A stretch of 64,000 bases of DNA from Ahniella affigens (GTDB taxonomy: Bacteria; Pseudomonadota; Gammaproteobacteria; Xanthomonadales; Ahniellaceae), in NCBI RefSeq assembly GCF_003015185.1, contig NZ_CP027860.1, positions 3,038,001-3,102,000 on the forward strand, given 5' to 3'. The position numbers and the translations under genes were made by a program. Under the pieces are notes generated by a model. It saw only the letters and a program-made list of their open reading frames with translations, ran no database searches and had not been told where the DNA came from. Of the stretch, positions 25,682-34,594 are shown one piece after another (positions within the stretch are counted from its first letter, which is position 1; the number at the start of each line of letters is the position of its first letter).

Positions 25682-26290
25682 TCAGTTTGGCGCAGTGATC
25701 CGAATGGTCGGATCGTATTCGTAATCGACAACCGTGCTCGACTTCTGCCCCATTGCCTCGCCGGTGGTTTCCATGCGCACCGGGAAGCCCGTGCTGGCAT
25801 CGAGTGAAATCGTCGCAGTGCCGGTCGAGCGAATGCCCATGACCTTACTGTCGAAGTCGTAGCGATACTGCTTGCAGTTCTTGCCGTTGACGTCGGACTC
25901 GCCCAGGAAACTGACCGCCCGGATACCGTCCATCCCGGCCTTGATGGCGTCTGGCGTGTACTGCTGGATCATCTTGCTCATGTCCATGGGCATCTTCATC
26001 CAATTGCCGCCGGCATTCATCCAGGTGCCCTGCGGCAGGATGATCATCTCGCTGTCCGGGTTCTTCATGTGGAAGCGGTTGGGCCACTGTACCGCCATGG
26101 TGCTCTCGAATTTCCGGCCCTTCTTATCGGTCGTCACCATGTGCGCCCGGTAGGCCAGGTCCTTGGACGCAAGCATTTTCGACCACAGACTGATCAGCTC
26201 CGCCCGCACACCCGCATCATCCGCTCGAACCGGGCTGGACACGGAAAGACCCAGCAGCAAGACCAACATTAGACCGCAAACCCAACGCAT
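25682..26290 (-). CDS. Exported LolA-like/DUF4412-like protein
   Basis: 202-residue protein with a signal peptide (MRWVCGLMLVLLLGLSVSSPVRA). The mature part has alternating beta strands (KFESTMAVQWPNRFHMKNPDSEMIILPQGTWM, YRYDFDSKVMGI, ATISLDASTGFPVRMETT), a layout like LolA/LppX-type lipid-binding folds. The internal ATG at 26290 has GGAG at 6-nt spacing and gives the better signal peptide than the ATG four codons earlier. Function is not assignable. Confidence 0.6.
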   Translation of the reverse strand: MRWVCGLMLVLLLGLSVSSPVRADDAGVRAELISLWSKMLASKDLAYRAHMVTTDKKGRKFESTMAVQWPNRFHMKNPDSEMIILPQGTWMNAGGNWMKMPMDMSKMIQQYTPDAIKAGMDGIRAVSFLGESDVNGKNCKQYRYDFDSKVMGIRSTGTATISLDASTGFPVRMETTGEAMGQKSSTVVDYEYDPTIRITAPN

Positions 26291-26617
26291 GTTTGACTCC
26301 ATTGAACAGGGGCGCGGAGGATAGCAGGCATGGCGTGGTCGACCGGATAGCACTGGCTGAACCACAAGGCGGCTGCGTGCGACCAGCGCTGTCAGCCCAA
26401 GTCTGTGCTGCAAGTGTTTGATTTCGATCGGACTGGACAAAGCGATCAAACGCTTGCTTGAGGCGCACGAACAGTCGACCGCCCAGCTTTCCGCCAGCAG
26501 CAGCCCAATCCACCCGCATTCTGCCCTTCCGGCGCTGACTCGGGGTGGCTACACTGCGCGCCCTCGCTGGCCCAGTTGTCGCCCCCAGCCCGAACTTTTT
26601 TTCTTCCGGAGTCCATC
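26291..26617. other. 327-nt divergent intergenic region
   Basis: This separates the minus-strand exported protein from leucine dehydrogenase and should hold both promoters. No convincing -35/-10 pair or operator is recognised. Confidence 0.4.
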
Positions 26618-27721
26618 ATGATCTTCGAAACCTTGTCCAACTCGGGCCACGAGCAAGTGGTGTTTTGCCACAACAAAGATGCCGGCCTGAAAGCCATCAT
26701 CGCGATCCATAACTCGGTGCTCGGCCCGGCCCTCGGCGGTCTCCGCATGTGGCCATACAAGACTGAGCAGGACGCGCTGAACGACGTACTCCGACTGTCC
26801 CGCGGCATGACCTACAAGGCCGCCGTGTCGGGCCTGAACCTGGGTGGCGGCAAGGCCGTGATCATCGGCGACCCGTCCAAGGACAAGTCGGAAGCCCTGT
26901 TCCGCGCGTTCGGCCGCTTCGTCAACTCGCTGAACGGTCGCTACATCACGGCCGAAGACGTGGGAATCGATGTCAACGATATGGAATGGGTGCTGAAGGA
27001 AACCGAATTCGTCACCGGCGTGCATCAAGTCCACGGTGGCTCGGGCGATCCGTCGCCATTCACCGCTTACGGCACCATGCAGGGCCTGTTGGCCGCACTG
27101 AACGTCAAGTTCGGCAACGAAGACGTGGGCAAGTACAGCTATGCCGTGCAGGGCGTTGGTCACGTCGGCATGGAATACGTGAAGCTGCTGCGTGAACATG
27201 GCGCCAAGGTGTTCGTGACCGACATCAACCGTGAGTCGGTGCAGCGGGCCGTTGATGAGTATGGCTGTGAAGCGGTCGGCCTGGACGACATCTATGACGT
27301 TGACGCGGATGTCTACTCGCCGTGCGCGCTCGGTGGCACGGTCAATCACAACACGATTCCGCGCTTCAAGTTCAAGGTCATCTGCGGCGCCGCAAACAAC
27401 CAGTTGGCCACTGAAGACTGTGGTGACGATGTGGAACGTCGCGGCATTCTGTATGCCCCCGACTACGCCGTGAACGCGGGCGGCCTGATGAATGTCTCGC
27501 TCGAAATCGACGGTTACAACCGCGAGCGCGCGATGCGCATGATGCGCACGATCTATCACAACCTGAGCAAGATCTTCGCGATCGCAAAGCGCGACAGCAT
27601 TACGACGTACCGTGCGGCGGACCGTCTGGCTGAAGAGCGCATTGCGACGATTGGCAAGATCCGCCTGCCGCAGATGGGCAACCCGACCCGTTTCCTGGGT
27701 CGCACCCGCGGCATGGGTTGA
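26618..27721 (+). CDS. Leucine (Glu/Leu/Phe/Val) dehydrogenase
   Basis: NAD-dependent oxidative deaminase of branched-chain amino acids; the reverse link supplies branched 2-oxo acids that prime iso-fatty acids. 367 residues: GLRMWPY, catalytic Lys79 in LNLGGGKAVI and Lys67 in MTYKAA, the AEDVG motif, and the Rossmann motif VQGVGHVGMEYV. The start MIFETLSNSGHE fits the family and has GGAG upstream. Leucine rather than valine or phenylalanine preference is inferred from overall likeness. Confidence 0.9.
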   Translation: MIFETLSNSGHEQVVFCHNKDAGLKAIIAIHNSVLGPALGGLRMWPYKTEQDALNDVLRLSRGMTYKAAVSGLNLGGGKAVIIGDPSKDKSEALFRAFGRFVNSLNGRYITAEDVGIDVNDMEWVLKETEFVTGVHQVHGGSGDPSPFTAYGTMQGLLAALNVKFGNEDVGKYSYAVQGVGHVGMEYVKLLREHGAKVFVTDINRESVQRAVDEYGCEAVGLDDIYDVDADVYSPCALGGTVNHNTIPRFKFKVICGAANNQLATEDCGDDVERRGILYAPDYAVNAGGLMNVSLEIDGYNRERAMRMMRTIYHNLSKIFAIAKRDSITTYRAADRLAEERIATIGKIRLPQMGNPTRFLGRTRGMG

Positions 27722-28071
27722 TCGACGGCGTTTCGGGTCGGCGACGATGCGCGACCCGATTCGTGACTGCCGATGCTAGTGTCGTGTCGCGCAAATAGCT
27801 TGATAAGAATTTGGAAGCGTTTCGAGCCAAGGCAAGGCGCGAGGAGGAGACGTAGTGGATACTACGGCGACGACGAGCAACGCCGCTTTGGCTTGAAAGA
27901 CGAGAAATTTGTTCAAACTAGTTGCGGGACACGACACTGGAGAGCCTCTGAACCAGTTCAGAGGCGATGCGGGTCTGAACGTCCAGGATGGACAAATTCA
28001 TACCCTCCTAAAGGGGCCGCGTTTACCCGGCCCCTATTTCGATTTGCCTGACCAAGCCAAGAGACCGACCG
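27722..28071. other. 350-nt intergenic region with a MITE-like element and hairpins
   Basis: Contents in order: a hairpin CGGGTCG...CGACCCG after the dehydrogenase gene, the 161-bp inverted-repeat element at 27778-27938, a perfect hairpin GCCTCTGAA-CCAG-TTCAGAGGC just after it, and AGGGGCCG...CGGCCCCT before the isovaleryl-CoA dehydrogenase gene. Confidence 0.6.
27778..27938. mobile_element. 161-bp MITE-like palindromic element
   Basis: The ends AGTGTCGTGTCGCGCAAATAG (27778-27798) and the complement of 27918-27938 agree at 19 of 21 positions. The body is an imperfect palindrome: CGAGCCAAGGC pairs with GCTTTGGCTTG and CGTAG with CTACG. No open frame is credible. The core (AAGGCG...CGTAG...CTACGGC...CAACGCCGC) resembles that of the 207-bp elements at 18.8-19.5 kb. 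Elements of this kind are known to be dispersed in gammaproteobacterial genomes. Confidence 0.7.
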
Positions 28072-29232
28072 ATGCGAACGTTCCCGCTGGGCGAAGATCT
28101 GGACCTTCTGCGCGAGACCGTACGCGCCTTTGCCGACAAAGAAATCGCGCCCCGTGCGCACGAGATCGACGCACAGAACCTGTTTCCGAGTGACCTCTGG
28201 GCCAAACTCGGTGACCTGGGTCTGCTCGGGATCACGCTGCCAAGCGAATTTGGCGGCTCCGAGCTCGGTTATCTGGCACATGTCGTCGCGATGGAAGAGA
28301 TTTCGCGGGCATCGGGCTCGGTCGGTCTTTCTTATGGCGCGCATTCCAATCTGTGCGTGCAAAACCTCTACAACAACGCCAATCCGACCCAGCGCGCAAA
28401 GTATTTGCCCATGCTCTGCAGTGGTGAGCATGTTGGCGCATTGGCAATGAGCGAACCGGGCGCGGGTTCCGACGTGGTCGGCTCGATGTCCTGCCGTGCC
28501 GAACAGCGCGCCGACGGCGTCTGGGTGGCGAACGGCAACAAGATGTGGATTACGAATGGCCCGGACGCAGACGTGCTGATTGTCTACATGCGCACCGCGC
28601 CGAAAGCAGCCGGGTCTCGCGCCATGACCGCATTCATTGTGGAAAAAGGCATGCCTGGATTCCGCACGGCCCAAAAACTCGACAAACTCGGCATGCGCGG
28701 CTCCAACACCTGTGAACTGGTGTTCGAGAACTGCGAGATCCCGAATGAAAATGTGCTCGGCGAATTGAACCAGGGCGTCAAGGTACTGATGAGTGGGCTC
28801 AATACCGAGCGGCTCGTGTTGTCCGGCGGCCCGATCGGCATCATGCAGGCAGCGCTTGACCTGTCTCTGGGCTATGTTCGCGAGCGCAAACAGTTCGACG
28901 CGCCCATCGGCACGTTCGGCATCATGCAAGCCAAAATCGCTGACATGTATACCGCACTGCAGTCAGCGCGCGCATTCGCCTACATGGTGGCCATGGACTA
29001 CGATCGGGGCGTGAAATCGCGGATCGATCCGGCTGCCTGCCTGCTGCATGCCACTGAGGGCGCCGTGATGTGCGGACTCGAAGCGATCCAGACGCTGGGC
29101 GGCAACGGCTACATCAACGAATATCCGGCTGGCCGACTGCTGCGCGACGCCAAGCTCTACGCCATCGGTGCCGGCACGAATGAGATCCGACGCATGCTGA
29201 TTGGTCGCGAATTGTTCGAAGGCAAGGCCTGA
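28072..29232 (+). CDS. liuA: Isovaleryl-CoA dehydrogenase
   Basis: FAD acyl-CoA dehydrogenase that converts isovaleryl-CoA to 3-methylcrotonyl-CoA in leucine breakdown. 386 residues with signatures [14 protein letters not shown] and [31 protein letters not shown]. The catalytic Glu246 lies in the IVD-type position of [19 protein letters not shown], which separates this enzyme from straight-chain homologues whose base is near the C terminus. The other liu genes are not adjacent; MCC-beta is 12 kb away. Confidence 0.94.
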   Translation: MRTFPLGEDLDLLRETVRAFADKEIAPRAHEIDAQNLFPSDLWAKLGDLGLLGITLPSEFGGSELGYLAHVVAMEEISRASGSVGLSYGAHSNLCVQNLYNNANPTQRAKYLPMLCSGEHVGALAMSEPGAGSDVVGSMSCRAEQRADGVWVANGNKMWITNGPDADVLIVYMRTAPKAAGSRAMTAFIVEKGMPGFRTAQKLDKLGMRGSNTCELVFENCEIPNENVLGELNQGVKVLMSGLNTERLVLSGGPIGIMQAALDLSLGYVRERKQFDAPIGTFGIMQAKIADMYTALQSARAFAYMVAMDYDRGVKSRIDPAACLLHATEGAVMCGLEAIQTLGGNGYINEYPAGRLLRDAKLYAIGAGTNEIRRMLIGRELFEGKA

Positions 29233-29249
29233 AACAGGTATCGACTACA

Positions 29250-29291
29250 GCGAGCAGATGCTGAGGCGAGCAGATGCTTAGGCGAGCAGAC
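29250..29291. repeat. Short 16-bp tandem repeat, 2.6 copies
   Basis: GCGAGCAGATGCTGAG at 29250-29265 is repeated at 29266-29281 with one change, and partly at 29282-29291. It sits between the convergent liuA and SET genes. Confidence 0.8.
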
Positions 29292-29311
29292 CTGCGCGCC
29301 CGGCTGCTCAA

Positions 29312-29788
29312 TCACCGCTTGCCGCGCTTGTCCTTCAAGAGCGTGCCCGAGCACCACGGTGCGCCGCAGCGGCAGGCCCAGATTTTCTTGAGCGCCTTGG
29401 TGTGCCGCTGCTCCAGCGTGATCTTGTAATCGTAGGTCAGCTCTTCGCCGCGCTTGATGTCGCGCAGCGCTTCCAGAATCACCCGTTCGTGTTTCGGGTT
29501 GCCGTCTTTCGCGTCATGCCGAAACGCCACCACATTCGGATCGCAGCTGTGGTTGATCCAGCGCGCTTCGTTGCCGTTGGTGTTCGCATCGATCACATAC
29601 TCGTCGTTCAACGTAAACAGGAACGTGTGGCCGGTGTCGACGGTGTCGGCGTACTTCGCGTTTGCCTCCGCATGGCTCAGAACGCGGCCCCGGTATTCGA
29701 TGATCTCGTCCCCTTTGGCGATATCTTTGGCGGCGAACACCCCATTGCCATGGATGGGCGAGCGGCGGACTTCGAAGGCTTTGCGCAT
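29312..29788 (-). CDS. SET-domain protein-lysine methyltransferase-like
   Basis: 158-residue stand-alone SET protein. The SAM-binding GNGVF motif is at about 14-18, the pseudoknot motif NHSCDPN at 79-85, ELTYDY at 116-121 and a post-SET zinc cluster CxCGxxxxC (139-146). All hallmark residues of an active SET methyltransferase are present. The bacterial substrate is unknown. It is transcribed convergently with liuA. Confidence 0.92.
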   Translation of the reverse strand: MRKAFEVRRSPIHGNGVFAAKDIAKGDEIIEYRGRVLSHAEANAKYADTVDTGHTFLFTLNDEYVIDANTNGNEARWINHSCDPNVVAFRHDAKDGNPKHERVILEALRDIKRGEELTYDYKITLEQRHTKALKKIWACRCGAPWCSGTLLKDKRGKR

Positions 29789-29898
29789 GGATCAGACCCT
29801 GTAAGCGTGAAGCGCGATGATATGTCGACCCTGAGCGGCTGAGAAGCGGTGCAGCGGCTGGAACTGACCATTCCAGCCGCACGCCGGGACCCCAACCA

Positions 29899-31629
29899 TC
29901 AAGCGGTCACCTCGGCCTCGGCCGCGATCACGCCCAATGCAACCAGATAGTCGAGCACACGCTGAACCGCCTCGGTTTGCGTCAGGGTGGCCGTGTCGAT
30001 CCGGAGTTCGGGGTTCTCGGGCACTTCGTACGGATCACTGATGCCGGTAAAGCTCTGGATCTTGCCCGCCCGAGCCAACGCATAGAGACCTTTGCGGTCA
30101 CGCTGCTCGCAGACTTCGAGCGACGTCGAGACGTGAATCTCGACAAAGGGACCGTAAGCTTCCACCATTTGCCGAGCGGCGAGTCGCGATTCGGCGTAAG
30201 GCGCAATCGGCGCACAAACCGCGACCCCACCGTTCTTGGTGATTTCGCTGGCCACAAAGCCGATCCGGCTCACATTGAGCATGCGGTGCTCGCGCGAAAA
30301 ACCAAGCTCGCTCGATAGATGTTTCCGCACCAGATCGCCGTCGAGCAGCGTGACTGCGCGACCACCGCGCTCCAGCAAAGACACCATCAATGCGTTCGCG
30401 ATTGTCGACTTGCCGGCGCCAGAGAGCCCGGTGAAGAACACCGTAAAGCCCTGATGGGCACGTGGCGGATGCGTGCGCTGCAACTCGGCAGCGACTTCCG
30501 GAAACGTGAACCACGCCGGGATTGCCGCGCCCTCCATCAGCAGACGTCGCATTTCAGTTCCCGAGATGTTCAGTACCGTTTCGCCGGGCTTGACCTCGTC
30601 GATCGGTGCGTAATCCTGCCGTTCTTCGACATAGACCATCTCGGCGAACGGCACCATGGTGATGCCAATCTCGTCGGCAAACTGACTGACCAGGTGCTGG
30701 GCGTCGTAAGGCCCATAAAATGGCTGGCCGGCGCTGCTACTGCCTGGACCGGCATGATCGCGGCCAACGATGAAATGAGTGCAGCCATGGTTCTTGCGGA
30801 TCAGTGCATGCCAGAGGGCCTCACGCGGTCCGCCCATACGCATCGCGAGGTTCAGCAAGCTCAACACGGTGCGATGCCCCGGGTAATGTGGCAGCAACTG
30901 CTCGTAGCAGCGTACCCGGGTGTAATGGTCGATATCGCCTGGTTTCGTGAGGCCCACGACCGGATGAATCAGCAAGGCGCCGCCGATTGCCTCAGCGGCG
31001 CGACGCGTCAGTTCGAAGTGCGCCTTGTGCATGGGATTCCGCGTCTGGAACGCTACGACCCGCGCAAAGCCTTGCTCGGCAAACGCATCCTGAAGTTGCC
31101 GCGGTGTCTGGCGCAGACGTCGGAAGTCGTAGTGCAACGGCGCATTGATGGCGAGCACGTCGCCGCCGAGATACACGGGCTTGCTCCGCTCAAGGAGAAA
31201 GGCCACCGCTGGATGCTTGGCGTCAACCGTACCGAAGACGAGTTCGGCTTCTCGACGCAAGTCTGGACGAAACGCAGTCGGCCGATCCAGAACAGCCACC
31301 GGGACGCCTTCGGCATCTGTCAGCACCAGGCCGCCCGCCGCCACGGCTTGCTCGGCAACCGCCTCACTCACATCCAGCGTAATCGGCATCGGCCACAGGG
31401 TGCCGTCAGCCAAGCGCATGTTCGTCACCACCGAGTTGTAATCAGCCTCGCCCAGAAATCCAGTCAGCGGTGAAAACGCGCCATTGGCAATCAGGTCCAG
31501 GTCGCACAGTTGGCGGGGGCTCAAGTCCAGGCGTGGCAACTCCGTCAGACGCACGCGCAGCGCGTCGAGCGCCGCTCCAACCAAATAACAATCGACCAAT
31601 GGGCCACCGTGGGCGGAATACGTGCGCAT
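29899..31629 (-). CDS. Bifunctional sulfate adenylyltransferase/APS kinase
   Basis: Activates sulfate to APS and then PAPS. 576 residues. The N-terminal ATP sulfurylase (about 1-385) has QTRNPMHKAHFELT and GRDHAGPGSSS, the HxxH-type nucleotide-binding motifs of the monomeric Sat type. The C-terminal APS kinase (about 395-565) has P-loop GLSGAGKS (401-408) and LLDGDLVR. The chosen ATG at 31629 gives MRTYSAHGGPLV, a normal Sat opening; a 34-codon extension is rejected. No other sulfur-assimilation gene lies nearby, and this fused enzyme is used in place of, or beside, CysDN/CysC. Confidence 0.94.
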   Translation of the reverse strand: MRTYSAHGGPLVDCYLVGAALDALRVRLTELPRLDLSPRQLCDLDLIANGAFSPLTGFLGEADYNSVVTNMRLADGTLWPMPITLDVSEAVAEQAVAAGGLVLTDAEGVPVAVLDRPTAFRPDLRREAELVFGTVDAKHPAVAFLLERSKPVYLGGDVLAINAPLHYDFRRLRQTPRQLQDAFAEQGFARVVAFQTRNPMHKAHFELTRRAAEAIGGALLIHPVVGLTKPGDIDHYTRVRCYEQLLPHYPGHRTVLSLLNLAMRMGGPREALWHALIRKNHGCTHFIVGRDHAGPGSSSAGQPFYGPYDAQHLVSQFADEIGITMVPFAEMVYVEERQDYAPIDEVKPGETVLNISGTEMRRLLMEGAAIPAWFTFPEVAAELQRTHPPRAHQGFTVFFTGLSGAGKSTIANALMVSLLERGGRAVTLLDGDLVRKHLSSELGFSREHRMLNVSRIGFVASEITKNGGVAVCAPIAPYAESRLAARQMVEAYGPFVEIHVSTSLEVCEQRDRKGLYALARAGKIQSFTGISDPYEVPENPELRIDTATLTQTEAVQRVLDYLVALGVIAAEAEVTA

Positions 31630-32018
31630 CCAGGACTTCCTTCGTGAAAAGTCGGTGATTGTGACGTGGTTTGGGCCAATCGAGAAGGCTTTGCGCCAGG
31701 TAGCGCCTCGCTCCATCGCTGCGACTGCCAAACCGACTCGGCGGCTTGGGCCAACGCCCGCGCCACCGTCTTTTCATAGGTAAATCATGGCGTTACGAAC
31801 TAAAACGCACATCAATTTGAGTCTGATGCCGCCTAGGTCGCTCGCCACGCTCGATCGCTTGCTGAATCGCACACGAATTCAAACCGGAACCCCCAGGAAC
31901 TTGTGATCTGGATCCGGCTCTGAGGTGCCGATTTGCAGGATTCTGCAAAGCCCGCGACAATGCGGGACTTGACTGCCGGGTTCCGGCATTTTTTGGGCAT
32001 GTATTGAGGAGCGTAGGA
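31630..32018. other. 389-nt divergent region between sat-cysC and fkpA
   Basis: No gene is seen. The fkpA side carries two hairpins, CCCGC (31951-31955)/GCGGG (31962-31966) and the terminator-like structure at 31974-31994, just before the fkpA ribosome site. Confidence 0.5.
31974..31994 (+). terminator. Terminator-like hairpin 24 nt upstream of the fkpA start
   Basis: TGCCGG-GTT-CCGGCA followed by six T. Located upstream of a gene with no coding region before it on this strand, it could end a short RNA or act as an attenuator in the fkpA leader. Confidence 0.5.
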
Positions 32019-32741
32019 ATGAAGTCTTTGTTGAAAGGCGGCCTGGCCGTCGCGATTGCCGCGAGTCTGATGTTGACGCAAGTGGCCGGTGCGGTTGACA
32101 AGGTCACCACCGAAAAGGAAAAGGCCAGCTACATGGTCGGTATGGACATCGCCAACGGCGTTCGCCAGATCAAAGACGAAATCGACGTCGAGATCATGAT
32201 TCAGGGTCTGCGCACGGCACTGGCCGGCGGCAAGACGCTGCTGACCGAAGCCGAAGCCCAGACGGTTCGCGGCGAATTCCAGACCGCCCTGCGCTCGAAG
32301 ATGGAAGCCAAGCAAAAGGCTGCTGCCGAGTCGAACAAGGTTGAAGGCGAGAAGTTCTTGGCCGCCAACAAGTCGAAGCCGGGCATCAAGTCCACGGCCT
32401 CGGGTCTGCAGTACCAGGTGATCAAGCAAGGCACCGGCGCCAAGCCTGGCCCAACGTCGATGGTCAAGGTGCACTACACCGGCACGCTGATCGACGGCAC
32501 CAAGTTTGACAGCTCGGTGGATCGTGGCACCCCGGCCGAATTCGCGCTGAACGGCGTGATCCCAGGCTGGACCGAAGCCCTGCAGCTGATGCCTGCTGGC
32601 TCGAAGTACAAGCTGTTCATTCCGTCGGCCCTGGGCTACGGCGAGACCGGCACGCCGGGCATCATCGGCCCGAATGCTACGCTGATTTTCGACGTCGAAC
32701 TGCTCGAAGTTGCCGGCACGCCGGCTGCTGCCAAGCAGTAA
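32019..32741 (+). CDS. fkpA: FKBP-type peptidyl-prolyl isomerase, periplasmic (FkpA/Mip-like)
   Basis: 240 residues with a signal peptide (about 1-25, ending AGA), an alpha-helical dimerisation domain (about 28-120) and a C-terminal FKBP domain. The FKBP domain contains VKVHYTGTLIDGTKFDSSVDRGTPAEF, VIPGWTEAL, LFIPSALGYGE and LIFDVELLEV. It assists folding in the periplasm. The start at 32019 follows GAGGAG; an ATG five codons earlier lacks a good site. A strong terminator follows. Confidence 0.92.
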   Translation: MKSLLKGGLAVAIAASLMLTQVAGAVDKVTTEKEKASYMVGMDIANGVRQIKDEIDVEIMIQGLRTALAGGKTLLTEAEAQTVRGEFQTALRSKMEAKQKAAAESNKVEGEKFLAANKSKPGIKSTASGLQYQVIKQGTGAKPGPTSMVKVHYTGTLIDGTKFDSSVDRGTPAEFALNGVIPGWTEALQLMPAGSKYKLFIPSALGYGETGTPGIIGPNATLIFDVELLEVAGTPAAAKQ

Positions 32742-32774
32742 TCGTCATCGGCGCGCCATTTGGCGCTCCGCAGC

Positions 32775-32806
32775 AAAAAACGCCGGCCACTGCCGGCGTT
32801 TTTTGT
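32775..32806 (+). terminator. Intrinsic terminator after fkpA
   Basis: AACGCCGGC (32779-32787), a 4-nt loop, GCCGGCGTT (32792-32800), then a T run. An A run precedes the stem, so it may work in both directions. Confidence 0.92.
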
Positions 32807-32957
32807 TTGCCGCGATCGATCGACGCCGTGTGGTTGACGTGAGCGACTTGTAAACAAATTCACGCCGCCAATAAAGCGCAACGTGAAGCACCGATTTCGA
32901 GTCTCGCCAACGACAGCTGGCGCTGGTATGTTCGGGGCGAGTCGAACCGGGGATGGC

Positions 32958-34469
32958 ATGGACGATCTGTTTGCTCCTGAAACCGTCGAAACACTGGCGC
33001 CTTGGCGCGTGCTCATCGTGGACGATGAACCGGAAGTCCATAACGTCACAAAACTCGTGCTTGGCGCATTTCGGTTTGAAGGACGCGCGCTCCACTTTCT
33101 GCATGCCCACTCCGGCAAAGAAGCGCGCGAACTGATTGCCGCGAATCCTGACGTGGCGGTCATGCTGCTCGATGTGGTCATGGAAACCGAGCAGGCCGGG
33201 CTTGATGTCGTCCGCTTCGTGCGCGACACACTGCACAATCATTTTGTCCGCATCGTGCTCCGCACCGGTCAACCCGGCCAGGCACCCGAGCACGATGTCA
33301 TCGCCAACTACGACATCAACGATTACAAAGAAAAGACCGAGCTGACCGCACAGAAGCTGTCGACGATGATGTACGCCACGCTGCGGGCGCATCGCGACAT
33401 CATGACGATTGAAGCCAACAAGCGCGGGCTTGAGCGCGTCATCCATGCCTCGGCGCGCATTTTCTCGCATCAGCACAGCCACGAGTTTGCGTCGGCGGTG
33501 CTGGATCAGCTCGGCAACCTTGTCGGAATGGACAAAGGCGCGCTGTACTGCAAGGTCATGCGCCCGGGCTCGCAAACACCCGACCACTTTGTCGTGGCCG
33601 CGGCAACCGGCGAGTACGCTGAGTTCGTGCAGACCAATGCCGACGAGCAGCTGCCGCCGCGGATCGTCGAATCGCTGAAACTGGCGTATCGGCAAAAGAA
33701 CCATCAGTTTGGCAACGATCACTACGTACTCCATTTCACCGATAGTCATCGCACCGAAAGTCTGCTCTATGTCGGCGAAAGCTGGACCTTGTCGCCTCTC
33801 GACATGAAGCTGGTCGAAGTGTTCTGCACGAATGTCTCGATTGCGTTCGAAAACCTGCATCTGCAACGCGAGATGTTCGACTCGCAGGTCGAGGTCGTGA
33901 CCTTGCTGGCCGGTTTGGCCGAGAGCCGCTCGCGCGATACGCTGAACCATGTGCGCCGCGTGGGCATGATTGCCGAGTTGCTCGGCGAGTTGTTCGGGCT
34001 TGATCCCCAAGCGCGCGTCATGCTGCGGCACGCCGCACCATTGCACGATATCGGCAAGATCGGAATTCCCGACGCCATTCTGAATAAGCCGGGCAAACAC
34101 ACACCAGACGAAACCGCAGTCATGCGCACCCACGCCAAGCTCGGTGCCAATTGGTTGTCGGCCTCGCGCCTACCGCTGCTGCAATTGGCGTCGATCATCG
34201 CCGAAGATCATCATGAGAACTGGGATGGCTCGGGCTATCCGCGCGGACTGAAGGGCGAGGAGATTTCGATCAGCGGTCGGATCACTGCACTGGCTGATGT
34301 CGTCGATGCGTTGGGCAGCAAGCGCTGCTACAAGGAAGCCTGGAGCGCAGAAGAAATCCGCGCATTTGTGCACGAGCAGAACGGCATCAAATTCGATCCC
34401 CGCCTGGTCACGCTCCTGTTCGAGCACTGGGATCGGGTCGAAATGATCCGTGCGCAACTGCCGGACTAA
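32958..34469 (+). CDS. Response regulator with REC, DUF3369 and HD-GYP domains
   Basis: 503-residue c-di-GMP phosphodiesterase-type regulator. The receiver (about 15-145) has IVDDEP and phospho-acceptor Asp72 (MLLDVVME) with the conserved Lys in YKEKTE. A DUF3369-like region spans about 165-305. The HD-GYP domain has HDIGKIGIPD (His363-Asp364) and HHENWDGSGYP. The ATG at 32958 is preferred to the GTG at 32883 because REC domains begin close to the N terminus. It converges with the sensor kinase gene next door, a possible partner. Confidence 0.93.
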   Translation: MDDLFAPETVETLAPWRVLIVDDEPEVHNVTKLVLGAFRFEGRALHFLHAHSGKEARELIAANPDVAVMLLDVVMETEQAGLDVVRFVRDTLHNHFVRIVLRTGQPGQAPEHDVIANYDINDYKEKTELTAQKLSTMMYATLRAHRDIMTIEANKRGLERVIHASARIFSHQHSHEFASAVLDQLGNLVGMDKGALYCKVMRPGSQTPDHFVVAAATGEYAEFVQTNADEQLPPRIVESLKLAYRQKNHQFGNDHYVLHFTDSHRTESLLYVGESWTLSPLDMKLVEVFCTNVSIAFENLHLQREMFDSQVEVVTLLAGLAESRSRDTLNHVRRVGMIAELLGELFGLDPQARVMLRHAAPLHDIGKIGIPDAILNKPGKHTPDETAVMRTHAKLGANWLSASRLPLLQLASIIAEDHHENWDGSGYPRGLKGEEISISGRITALADVVDALGSKRCYKEAWSAEEIRAFVHEQNGIKFDPRLVTLLFEHWDRVEMIRAQLPD

Positions 34470-34594
34470 CGTCGCGCGACAGCAGGTCGAAGCCCATCGA
34501 TCAAGGCGATTCTGGACGCCAGACTCACTGCCGACCCGGTCTCCATGGCACGGAGTTTGGGAAGACGCTATTCGCGACCCGATTCGCCACCAGA

